Source: Planctomycetota bacterium
GTDB lineage: Bacteria; Planctomycetota; PUPC01; DSUN01
Direction of reading: 5' to 3'
Assembly: GCA_035384565.1 (NCBI GenBank)
Contig: DAOOIT010000020.1
Span: 27,688-91,687, forward strand
Length of the DNA stretch: 64,000 nt
This document shows, in pieces, positions 52,073 through 59,578 of the stretch. The number at the start of each line of letters is the position of its first letter. The stretch's first letter is position 1. Under the pieces are notes generated by a model, which made no database searches, was not told the DNA's origin, and worked only from the letters and a program-made list of their open reading frames with translations. A program made the position numbers and the translations under genes.

Positions 52073-53491
52073 ATGCGGCCCAGAGAGGCTCCCGTGGCCA
52101 CCCCAGCTTCAGGCCCCGCCTACAACCCCGAAGCCGTCCACGACACGCGGCACGCCCGGCGCCGCTCGTCGCTCATGCTCTTCAGCGTCCTCGCGCTCGC
52201 CGCGGTCGCCGCCCTCCTCACGACCGTGGCCCTGCTGATGGCCCCGCCCGACATGACCATCGGCCAGGCGCGGGCCCGCGGCCTGGGCCTGATCGCGGCC
52301 ACCCTGGCGGCGGTGCTCCTCGTCGCCGCCTTCTGGCAGCGCTACCTCATCCGCGCCGCCAGCCGCGACTCCGCCATCCTCCAGCGCACGGTGGCCGCCC
52401 TGCGGCGGCGCGAGGCCTCCGACCAGGCCGAATTCACCCTGATGTCCTGCATCGGTGACCTGATCGAGGTTTTCACCCGCACCCGACACCTGGAGCCGAT
52501 CCTCCACGAGGCCGCCCGAGTCCTCCAGCCCACCTTCCAGGCTGATGCCCTCGTGCTGCAACTGCACGAGCCGGAGACCGGCCGCGTCGCCCTCGCTGTG
52601 GAGCAGGGCGACCATCAGCTCGACCTGGGCGAGGAGACGCGCCGCGCGGTGATCGAAGGCGGCAAGTCCATCCTCGCCAACGAGCTCTCCGCCAGCCCGG
52701 GCTTCGGCAATCTGGCGCAGCGTGGCTACGCCTCGCTGATGGTCGCGCCGCTCGGCCGCGGCCGGCGCAGCACCGACCGCAGCATCGGCCTGGTCGCCGC
52801 CCTCGGAAGACGCGCGAGCGCCTTCACGGGGCATGAGCTGGCCCTCCTCACCCGATTCGCGCGCCACGCCGGCCTCCTCATCGAGAACGCACAGCTCTAC
52901 AAGCGGGCCGAGCGCCTCGCCGAGCGCGACGGCCTGACTGACCTCTACAACCAGCGCCACTTTGTCGCCATGCTCAACGCCGAGATTGCCAAGGGCGCAA
53001 AGCTCAGCGCCCCCGTCGCGCTGCTGATGGCCGACCTCGACAACTTCAAGCAGTACAACGACGCCCACGGGCACCCCAAGGGCGACGTGGCCCTCCGCGA
53101 GGTGGCCAGGATGCTGGCCGAGAACACCCGCCAGCGCGACATCGTGGCCCGCTATGGCGGCGAGGAGTTCGTCATCATCCTGCCCGCCACCGGCCGCGCC
53201 GGCGCCCGCCGCGTGGCCGAGGCCATCCGGGCCGAGGTCGAGCGCTTCCGCTTCCCGGATGCGGAGCGGCCCGGCGCGATCACCATCACCATCGGCGTCG
53301 CCGTGTTCCCCGACGATGCCACCAACGCCGAGGCCCTCATCCAGCGCGCCGACGATGCCCTCTATCGCGGCAAGCGCGCCGGCAAGAACCGCGTCACCTG
53401 GGCCTCCGAACCCGCCGAGCCGCTGCCCCAGGACGCCGAGCCGCCGACCAGCCGAGCCTCAAGCCCCCTGCCCCCGCCCGCGGCACAATGA
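52073..53491 (+). CDS. Membrane GAF-GGDEF diguanylate cyclase
   Basis: Predicted to make cyclic di-GMP. The protein is 472 aa from ATG 52073; GTG 52094 has better spacing to GAGAGG and is an alternative. Two membrane segments (about 33-57 and 72-92), then a GAF domain (about 115-285), then GGDEF. The active-site motif is GGEEF in ARYGGEEFVIILP, and RQRD five residues before it is a product-inhibition I-site. Other GGDEF elements are ERDGLTDLYNQRHF, ALLMADLDNFKQYND and RADDALYRGKRAGKNRV. Its stop overlaps the sialidase start by 4 nt. Confidence 0.93.
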   Translation: MRPREAPVATPASGPAYNPEAVHDTRHARRRSSLMLFSVLALAAVAALLTTVALLMAPPDMTIGQARARGLGLIAATLAAVLLVAAFWQRYLIRAASRDSAILQRTVAALRRREASDQAEFTLMSCIGDLIEVFTRTRHLEPILHEAARVLQPTFQADALVLQLHEPETGRVALAVEQGDHQLDLGEETRRAVIEGGKSILANELSASPGFGNLAQRGYASLMVAPLGRGRRSTDRSIGLVAALGRRASAFTGHELALLTRFARHAGLLIENAQLYKRAERLAERDGLTDLYNQRHFVAMLNAEIAKGAKLSAPVALLMADLDNFKQYNDAHGHPKGDVALREVARMLAENTRQRDIVARYGGEEFVIILPATGRAGARRVAEAIRAEVERFRFPDAERPGAITITIGVAVFPDDATNAEALIQRADDALYRGKRAGKNRVTWASEPAEPLPQDAEPPTSRASSPLPPPAAQ

Positions 53492-54771
53492 GGACCCCTA
53501 TGAGCCCGATTCATCCAGCCGACCCGCTCGTCCCGCTGCTCCTTCTGGCGGCCGTTGCCCTGGGGGCCACAGTGGCCCACGCTGCGGACGCCTCGCCCGA
53601 CTGGGCGGCTCTCGCCCTCGAACCCCCCGCGATCAACACGGCGCCCGGCCCCGAGTACGCCGACACGGCCCGCGACATGAACATGGTCATCGGCATGGAC
53701 CGCACCCCCGGCGGCCGCCTCTGGGCCGCCTGGGTGAGCGGCGGCGACAGCGAACTTGCCTACTTCGTCGCGGCCACCAGCGACGACGGCGGCGACACCT
53801 GGTCGGCCCCGCGCCTGGTGATTGACCCGGCGGACTCCCCCACCGGCCTGCCGCACCGCACCCTCGTGGGCAACTTCTGGACCGACCCGAAGGGCCGACT
53901 GTGGCTCTTCTTCGACCAGGCCATGGGCTACTTCGACGGCCGCGCCGGCGCCTGGGCCATCACCTGCGACAACCCCGACGCCGAGCGCCCCGCCTGGTCG
54001 GCCCCCCGCCGCATCTGGCACGGCTGCACCCTCAACAAGCCCACCGTTCTCAAGGACGGCACGTGGCTCATGCCCATCTCGCTCTGGCGACGCGACCGCA
54101 TCCACGCCTCCACCGAAAAGCACCGCCCCACCTGCAACCCCAAGGCCATCCCGCCCGGCTTCCGCGACGCCTTCCACGACCTCGACCCCGAGCGCAGGGC
54201 CCACGTCTTCGCCTCCACTGACGAGGGCAAGACCTGGGAGAAGCGCGGCGGCGTCCTCTTCCCCCGCTTCGACTTCGACGAACATATGCTGGTGGAGCTA
54301 CGCGACGGCCGCCTCTGGATGCTCGCCCGCACGGGCGACGGCATCGCCGAGAGCCACTCAACCGACCAGGGCCGCACCTGGTCGCCCCCCAGAATCCGCT
54401 TCCCCAACATCAACGCCCGCTTCTTCATCCGCCGCCTCGCCTCGGGCCGCCTGCTCCTCGTCAAGCACGGCCGCATGGACGAGCGCACACCCCAGCGCTC
54501 CCACCTCACCGCCGTCCTGTCCGACGACGACGGCCAGACCTGGCGGGGCGGCCTCGTGCTCGACGAACGCGCCGGCATCTCCTACCCCGACGGCTTCCAG
54601 GCCCCCGACGGCACCCTCTCGATCATCTACGACCACAGCCGCTACGGCGCCGCCGAAATCCTCCTGGCCCGCTTCCGCGAGGACGACGTGCTCGCCGGCG
54701 CCTTCAAGTCCCCCGGCGCCAAGCCCCGCATCCTCGTCAACAAAGCCATCGCCCGCACACGCACCCCGTAG
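53488..54771 (+). CDS. Secreted sialidase/BNR-repeat hydrolase
   Basis: Predicted six-bladed propeller hydrolase of 427 aa with a signal peptide (LVPLLLLAAVALGATVAHAA). Four Asp boxes are visible: SDDGGDTW, STDEGKTW, STDQGRTW and SDDDGQTW. An Arg near RTLVGNFWTDPKGRLWLFF, and those in RFFIRRLASGRL and HGRMDE, could supply the Arg triad. A rhamnosidase-type or other BNR role is possible, so sialic acid as substrate is inference. ATG 53488 overlaps the GGDEF stop (ATGA), an odd coupling of signalling and hydrolysis. Confidence 0.85.
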   Translation: MRTPMSPIHPADPLVPLLLLAAVALGATVAHAADASPDWAALALEPPAINTAPGPEYADTARDMNMVIGMDRTPGGRLWAAWVSGGDSELAYFVAATSDDGGDTWSAPRLVIDPADSPTGLPHRTLVGNFWTDPKGRLWLFFDQAMGYFDGRAGAWAITCDNPDAERPAWSAPRRIWHGCTLNKPTVLKDGTWLMPISLWRRDRIHASTEKHRPTCNPKAIPPGFRDAFHDLDPERRAHVFASTDEGKTWEKRGGVLFPRFDFDEHMLVELRDGRLWMLARTGDGIAESHSTDQGRTWSPPRIRFPNINARFFIRRLASGRLLLVKHGRMDERTPQRSHLTAVLSDDDGQTWRGGLVLDERAGISYPDGFQAPDGTLSIIYDHSRYGAAEILLARFREDDVLAGAFKSPGAKPRILVNKAIARTRTP

Positions 54772-55572
54772 CGCCGCCAGGCTCCGCACAGCAAACCCTG
54801 CGCCATCCGGCACGCATGTCCAGACCTGCCAACTCCTTACGGCCTCCGCCCTTTGCCTGTTCGCCTCTCGCGTGCCCCCGGCCCGCCACACGCCCCGCCA
54901 ATCGTAACCCCGGTCAGGCCAAGGGCGAGCGGCGGACTCTTCTCCCTCCACCCTGTACAATGACTTTCCCCCCCGAAACTGTTGGGTAATAATTTTCGTG
55001 GCACAGCGCACAATCCGCAACCGCCCGAAATTCACCGACTTACGCCGACCACAGGACTCCTATTCCTGCCCCCATTTCCGCCCCATATGAGTTATTCCCT
55101 CCTTGCGCAGTTGCCGGCGACGGGCAATGCTGACGGCCGCGTAGCCGAGGTGAAGGCACGCGGCAATGTCCCTCAGCCGCCACGGAGGCGGTTGCGATAT
55201 GAACTCTGGCCCTCGCCAGGGGCACCTTCTGCGCCTGTAACCAGGCACCGCGCCCCTCCAGCGCTCGCCCTTGCTGTTCTCTGCTCTCTTTTCTCGTCCC
55301 TACGCTCTGCGTGGGGACGGGCCTATTGGCCGCTCCGCGGCCTCTTCTTCTTCGGGGAAGATTGGACGCCGGATTCAAGAACCTCCCGCGGGTTGCGAAC
55401 CCGCGGGAGGTTGGGGTTGGACGCGGGAGCGTCCGGATCATCGCCCCCGTGCGGAGCATAGGGGCGAGAAGGGCGAAGAAGCGTAGGGGCGAGCATGCGA
55501 TTACTGGGTACGAACGGGGCATGGGCACTCGCTATGTGTCCCCACCCGTTCACGCGTCACGCACCATGCGCT
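54772..55572. repeat. Intergenic region with R3 copy B
   Basis: No supported gene. The first 450 bp are unremarkable and less GC-rich near 54960-55090. The R3 repeat occupies about 55279-55430 on the opposite strand to copy A at 35427. It is followed by GCGTAGGGGCGAGC-type short repeats to about 55495. Confidence 0.5.
55279..55430 (-). repeat. R3 dispersed repeat, copy B (inverted)
   Basis: Contains the reverse complement of the copy A arrangement: the ACGCTCTGCGTGGGGACGGG tract, GGCCGCTCCGCGGCCTCTTC, then the 13-bp palindrome AACCTCCCGCGGG (55380-55392) and CCCGCGGGAGGTT (55400-55412). The 7-nt loop is TTGCGAA; the copy A loop read in the same sense differs by one base. Confidence 0.7.
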
Positions 55573-56388
55573 TCACTTCACCAGCGCGGCCTTGCTGCGC
55601 GACATGGTCATGTCCACCTGTGCCGCCGCGCCCGTCATATAGTGGATGGCCAGCTTCACGTCTTCCTCGATCTCTTCGCGGCTCAGGACGCCCACGGCCA
55701 CGGTGTCGGTGGGCTTGATGTGCTGGTAGACGAATGAGAAGCCGGTGGGCGGCTGGATGCGGCCGGACCCCAGCGGCTTGATGCTGATGATCGGAATCGG
55801 GCACTCCTGGATCAGGCGCGCTGTCCAGTCGGTCTCCACCGAACACAGGAAGCCGTCGGAGTTGAACGGCAGGGTGAGCGTGGCGCAGTCGTAGTTCTGC
55901 TTCACCACGGCGCGCAGCGATTCGGGGCGGTGGTTGCTCAGGCCGGGCACCATGTCGAGCTTGCGGATCAACTCGGCCGCCTCGGGGTAACCGTGGATCT
56001 TCAGGTGCGCCACGTCCAGATACGCCTCGGTCCAGCACGTGTGCGGCATGCAGAACTCGGGGCCGAGGTCCTTCGCCTTTCGAATGCCTTCCTTCAGTTC
56101 CTCGAGGTTCGAGCCGCTGGGGGTGCAGAACCAGATGGTGTGGACGCCGGTGAGCTTCTTCACGGCCTCGCGGATCTTCACGAAGCGCTCCATGGGGCCG
56201 CTGATGAAGCAGTTGATGCCCAGCCGCGCCCCCGCGGCCATGATCTCGATGATCAGGTCGTCGGTGTAGACGCGGCGGATCCAGGCGTCGCGCGCCGCGC
56301 TGATGTGCGAGTAGCCGAAGAAGCTGTTGGACCCGCACATGAGCCTCGAAACCTGGTAGCCGCCAATCTCCGTCATCGGTAGAGCCAC
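55573..56388 (-). CDS. TIM-barrel protein, aldo/keto-reductase-like, unknown function
   Basis: The protein is 271 aa from GTG 56388, the only start with correct spacing (8 nt) to GAGGAG; upstream ATG 56394 is too close to it. The pattern VSRLMCGSNSFFGYSH ... LIIEIMAAGARLGINCF ... HTIWFCTPSGSNLEELKEGIRKAK ... ALRAVVKQNYDCATLTLPFN ... IPIISIKPLGSGRI reads as a TIM barrel of the aldo/keto-reductase shape, but the catalytic Tyr/Lys/His set is not evident. Monocistronic. The function cannot be assigned. Confidence 0.65.
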   Translation of the reverse strand: MALPMTEIGGYQVSRLMCGSNSFFGYSHISAARDAWIRRVYTDDLIIEIMAAGARLGINCFISGPMERFVKIREAVKKLTGVHTIWFCTPSGSNLEELKEGIRKAKDLGPEFCMPHTCWTEAYLDVAHLKIHGYPEAAELIRKLDMVPGLSNHRPESLRAVVKQNYDCATLTLPFNSDGFLCSVETDWTARLIQECPIPIISIKPLGSGRIQPPTGFSFVYQHIKPTDTVAVGVLSREEIEEDVKLAIHYMTGAAAQVDMTMSRSKAALVK

Positions 56389-56435
56389 GCACATTCTCCT
56401 CGCGCACAGGGAAGCGTCACAACTCCGCATCTATC

Positions 56436-56464
56436 ATCCTACAGGCGCCGCCGAGCGGAGTCAA
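56436..56464 (-). promoter_or_regulatory. Predicted promoter of the TIM-barrel gene
   Basis: Minus strand: -35 TTGACT (56459-56464), 17-bp spacer, -10 TAGGAT (56436-56441). The R2 copy 2 left direct repeat begins 11 bp upstream of the -35. Confidence 0.6.
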
Positions 56465-56474
56465 TCGAGCGGCG

Positions 56475-56747
56475 CGATCGGCGTGGGGGCCGGAATTGTG
56501 GGCGGGGTGGTTCTCTCTGGAGCCTGAAGGGCTCGCATGGGATAGCCCAGGGCAACGCCCTGGGTTCAGCGGGATTCACGGGTCCAGCCCTGAAGGGGCG
56601 AGATAGAAGCTCTCTATTCCGCCCTTTCAGGGCTGCCACGGGGCGGTCTTGTTCCCAGGGCGTTGCCCTGGGCTATCCCATTTCGCTCCTTCGGAGCTCC
56701 CGCAGCCACCTACAACTCCAGCCCACACCCGCACGATCGGCGTGGGG
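56475..56747. repeat. R2 palindromic element, copy 2, with 14-bp flanking direct repeats
   Basis: Near-identical to 42050-42317 (about nine substitutions in 240 bp, no indels seen). The internal 28-bp complementary arms lie at 56537-56564 and 56654-56681. CGATCGGCGTGGGG flanks it at 56475-56488 and 56734-56747. It sits between the divergent TIM-barrel and glyoxalase promoters. Confidence 0.8.
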
Positions 56748-56790
56748 CAGCCCCGGACGGCTCTGGGGCGCGGTCCCCAGGAAGTCGAGC

Positions 56791-56819
56791 TTGCGCTCGG
56801 GAAGGAGGCGGCCTAAGAT
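56791..56819 (+). promoter_or_regulatory. Predicted glyoxalase operon promoter
   Basis: -35 TTGCGC (56791-56796), 17-bp spacer, -10 TAAGAT (56814-56819), about 80 nt before ATG 56900. Confidence 0.55.
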
Positions 56820-56899
56820 GAGTGCCGGGCCGCCGCCTGATTCACCAGAGGGCGGGGCATCGCCCTGGTCCGAGGCTGCGCAGCGCAAAGGAGGCCGGC

Positions 56900-57301
56900 A
56901 TGGTCAAAGCCCTCGCCCACGTGTGCTTTACGGTCCGCGATCTGGACGCGTCCATCGCCTTCTACTGCGAGAAGCTCGGGCTGAGGCGCGCGTTCGACTT
57001 CGTGAACGACAAGGGGGAGCGCTTCGGCGTCTACCTGCACCTCGGCGGGCGGAACTTCATCGAGCTGTTCAGTGGCCAGGCAGGCGAGCCGGCCAAGGGC
57101 CAGAGCTTCCGCCACATCTGCATCGAGGTGGACGACGTGGCCGCCACGGTAGCCGACCTGCGCGCCAAGGGCGTGGAAGTCACCGACCCGAAGCTCGGCA
57201 GCGACCAGAGCTGGCAGGCCTGGCTGGCCGATCCCGACGGCAACCGCATCGAACTGCACGGCTACACTCCCGAGAGCTGGCAAGCGCCTCACCTGAGGTG
57301 A
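56900..57301 (+). CDS. VOC-superfamily (glyoxalase-like) protein
   Basis: The protein is 133 aa from ATG 56900 with the strong ribosome-binding site AAAGGAGG. Two beta-alpha-beta-beta-beta modules: LAHVCFTVRDLDASIAFYCEKLGL, and FRHICIEVDDVAATVADLRAKGV with WLADPDGNRIELHGYTPES. Metal-binding residues His (AHVCF), Glu (FIELF), His (FRHICIEV) and Glu (RIELHGY) are conserved, as in glyoxalase I. The substrate is not known: lactoylglutathione lyase, dioxygenase-like or fosfomycin-resistance relatives share the fold. Followed by the PQQ-like propeller gene. Confidence 0.85.
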   Translation: MVKALAHVCFTVRDLDASIAFYCEKLGLRRAFDFVNDKGERFGVYLHLGGRNFIELFSGQAGEPAKGQSFRHICIEVDDVAATVADLRAKGVEVTDPKLGSDQSWQAWLADPDGNRIELHGYTPESWQAPHLR

Positions 57302-57344
57302 GCGCGGAGAGGCCGCTCGACCCTATCTACCGGAGACCGGACTG

Positions 57345-58664
57345 ATGGGACGGCACCTTGGGGCTTTGCTTGGCATGCTACTCTGTGTCGGCGCTGCGCG
57401 CGCGGAGAACTGGCCGCAGTGGCGCGGGCCAGCGTTCAACGGCTCCTCAACCGAAACAGGGCTGCCAGCGGCCTGGGACATCGCGACGAAGTCGAATGTC
57501 GCCTGGGTGGCTCCCCTGCCCGGCCCTTCCGCCGCCACTCCCATCGTCTGGGGCGACCGCGTGTTCGTTAGTTCCGTGGATGCGGAGACCCGAGAGCTGG
57601 TCGCGCTGTGCCTGGATGCGACTTCGGGCACGCGGCTCTGGCGGAAGGCGGTTGGCAAGGACCGCAAGGCGCCGGTCGGCGGCAACAACATGGCTTGCCC
57701 CTCGCCTGTAACGGATGGCAAGACGGCCTGGTTCTACTACGGCACGGGGACGCTCGTGGCCCTCGACTCCGGGGGCAAGGAGCTCTGGGCGCGCGAGCTG
57801 GAGAAGGACTACGGCGAGTTCGTGGTCAAATACGGCTACAGCTCGAGTCCCCTGCTCTTCAAGGGCAAGCTGTACGTCCTCGTCATGCAGAACGCCAGCG
57901 CCCAGAAGTACAACCGCGCCCACGACAAGCGGGCCGAGCCCCTCGAGTCATTCCTTCTCGCGCTCGACCCGGCCACGGGGAAGACCCTGTGGCGGCACGT
58001 TCGGCCGACCGATGCGCCTGACGAATCGGTCGAGAGCTACCTCACCCCCACCCCCTACGAGGGCAGCGGCCGAGCCGAGATCATCATCCCCGGCGGCGAG
58101 TGCGTGACGGGGCATGATGCCGAAACGGGCGCCGAGCTGTGGCGGTGGTGGTATCAGCCCAATGACCGGCAAGCGTGGCAGCGCACGGTCAACTCCGCGG
58201 TGCCCGGCGACGGACTCATCTTCGCGGTGCGGCCCAAGCACCGCTCCGTCTACGCCATCAAGGGCGGCGGCAAAGGCGAACTGGGCGCGGGCGACCTCGC
58301 CTGGCGGCTCGACAAGACCGTGCCCGACGTGCTCACGCCCCTCCTCTACCAGGGCCGCCTCTATGTGGCGAACGACGCCAACCGCGTGATGGCCTGCCTC
58401 GACGCCACGACGGGCAAGGTGCTCTGGGAGCACAGCCTGGAGATGAAGGGCGTGCTCCGCGCGTCGTTCACAGCGGGCGACGGCAAGATCTACGTCATCA
58501 GCCAGAATGGCGAGGTCGCCGTCCTGGCAGCCGGCGACGAGTTCAGGGTGCTCTCCCGCGTCCAGATGGGCGAAGGCCCGTGCACGGCCTCCATCGCCAT
58601 TGCGGGCGGCAAGCTGTTCATTCGCACGGCAAGGAACCTGTGGTGCATCAGGGCGGGCACGTAG
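57345..58664 (+). CDS. Secreted PQQ-like beta-propeller protein
   Basis: The protein is 439 aa with a signal peptide (LGALLGMLLCVGAARAENW) and WPQWRGPAFNGSS, the classic planctomycete PQQ-propeller opening. Repeated blades with [AD]xxTGxxLW-type motifs follow: DATSGTRLWR, DPATGKTLWRHV, DAETGAELWRW and DATTGKVLWEH. There is no active-site Asp/Cys set of PQQ dehydrogenases, so it is likely a binding or scaffolding protein. It lies 43 nt after the VOC gene. Confidence 0.88.
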   Translation: MGRHLGALLGMLLCVGAARAENWPQWRGPAFNGSSTETGLPAAWDIATKSNVAWVAPLPGPSAATPIVWGDRVFVSSVDAETRELVALCLDATSGTRLWRKAVGKDRKAPVGGNNMACPSPVTDGKTAWFYYGTGTLVALDSGGKELWARELEKDYGEFVVKYGYSSSPLLFKGKLYVLVMQNASAQKYNRAHDKRAEPLESFLLALDPATGKTLWRHVRPTDAPDESVESYLTPTPYEGSGRAEIIIPGGECVTGHDAETGAELWRWWYQPNDRQAWQRTVNSAVPGDGLIFAVRPKHRSVYAIKGGGKGELGAGDLAWRLDKTVPDVLTPLLYQGRLYVANDANRVMACLDATTGKVLWEHSLEMKGVLRASFTAGDGKIYVISQNGEVAVLAAGDEFRVLSRVQMGEGPCTASIAIAGGKLFIRTARNLWCIRAGT

Positions 58665-58783
58665 CACGACAGGAATGATGAGACCGATGAAACGAGGCGG
58701 CACATTTCTTCGCGGGTCCTGTCGGCCCTCTCGGTCCTGTTCGTCCTATAGACCCCATCGGGAACGCCAACCAGGAGCCTTCG

Positions 58784-59578
58784 ATGGAGCTCACCCGCAT
58801 TTCGGCCTGCACCTACCCGCTTCGGGCCAAGCCCGCCGCCGAGGCGCTCGCGGCGATGGGCCAGGCGGGGTTCAAGAAGGTTGACCTCTGGGGCAATGTG
58901 CCCCACTTCTCCGCCGACCCTGCGCGATGCGACCCTTCCGCGCTGGAGGCCGCGGCGAGGGCGGCAGGTGTTGGCATCGCCAATCTCGGCACTTACTGCG
59001 GAGGGGACTTCGCCTCGGACTCCGAGGAGGTCCGAGCCAGGTCGCTCGCCGAGATGAAGGCGACCATTGACCTGGCGGCTCGCTTCGGCGCGCGCTCGAT
59101 CCGCGTGCGCCCCGGGACGAGCGAGGACCCGGCCATCATCCCGCGCCTTGTGCCGCTCTTCGCCGAGAGCGCGGCCTACGCGGCGACCCGCGGCATCTAC
59201 CTGGGGATGGAGAACCACGGCGGCAGCCTGGCGGGGAACGTCGAGGCGGCGGTCCGCCTGTGCGAGGCCGTCGGCTCGCCGCACTTCGGCATCCTCTACG
59301 AGCCCTGCAATTTGTCTCACGCGCGGGTGGACTACAGGGCGGCGTTCGAGGCATTCAAGCCCTGGATCGTCCACATCCACGTCAAGGACGGCCGCTGGGC
59401 CGCCGACAAGTTCCAGGCGACGCACCTCGGGGAGGGGGAGATTGACTATCCCTGGGTCGTTGGGAGGATGGAGGCGATGGGCTACCGCGGCGACTACGCG
59501 CTCGAGTACGAAATCTGCGACGTTGAACCGCTGGAGACGGCGCTGCCACGTTGGCTGAGCTACTTCGCTCGGCTTTGA
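58784..59578 (+). CDS. Sugar phosphate isomerase/epimerase (xylose-isomerase-like TIM barrel)
   Basis: The protein is 264 aa from ATG 58784 with AGGAG upstream. The TIM-barrel start is LTRISACTYPLRAKPAAEALAAMGQAGFKKVDLW. The metal site is suggested by GMENHGG (Glu), YEPCNL (Glu), VHIHVKDG (His) and ALEYEI (Glu). The substrate, probably a ketose or inositol derivative, is unknown. Its last 19 nt overlap the 3' end of the convergent alpha/beta-hydrolase gene. Confidence 0.85.
   Translation: MELTRISACTYPLRAKPAAEALAAMGQAGFKKVDLWGNVPHFSADPARCDPSALEAAARAAGVGIANLGTYCGGDFASDSEEVRARSLAEMKATIDLAARFGARSIRVRPGTSEDPAIIPRLVPLFAESAAYAATRGIYLGMENHGGSLAGNVEAAVRLCEAVGSPHFGILYEPCNLSHARVDYRAAFEAFKPWIVHIHVKDGRWAADKFQATHLGEGEIDYPWVVGRMEAMGYRGDYALEYEICDVEPLETALPRWLSYFARL

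Noticed and set aside
54960..55100. Possible small RNA or leader in the lower-GC stretch
   Set aside because: No promoter, hairpin with U-tract or conserved core could be shown.
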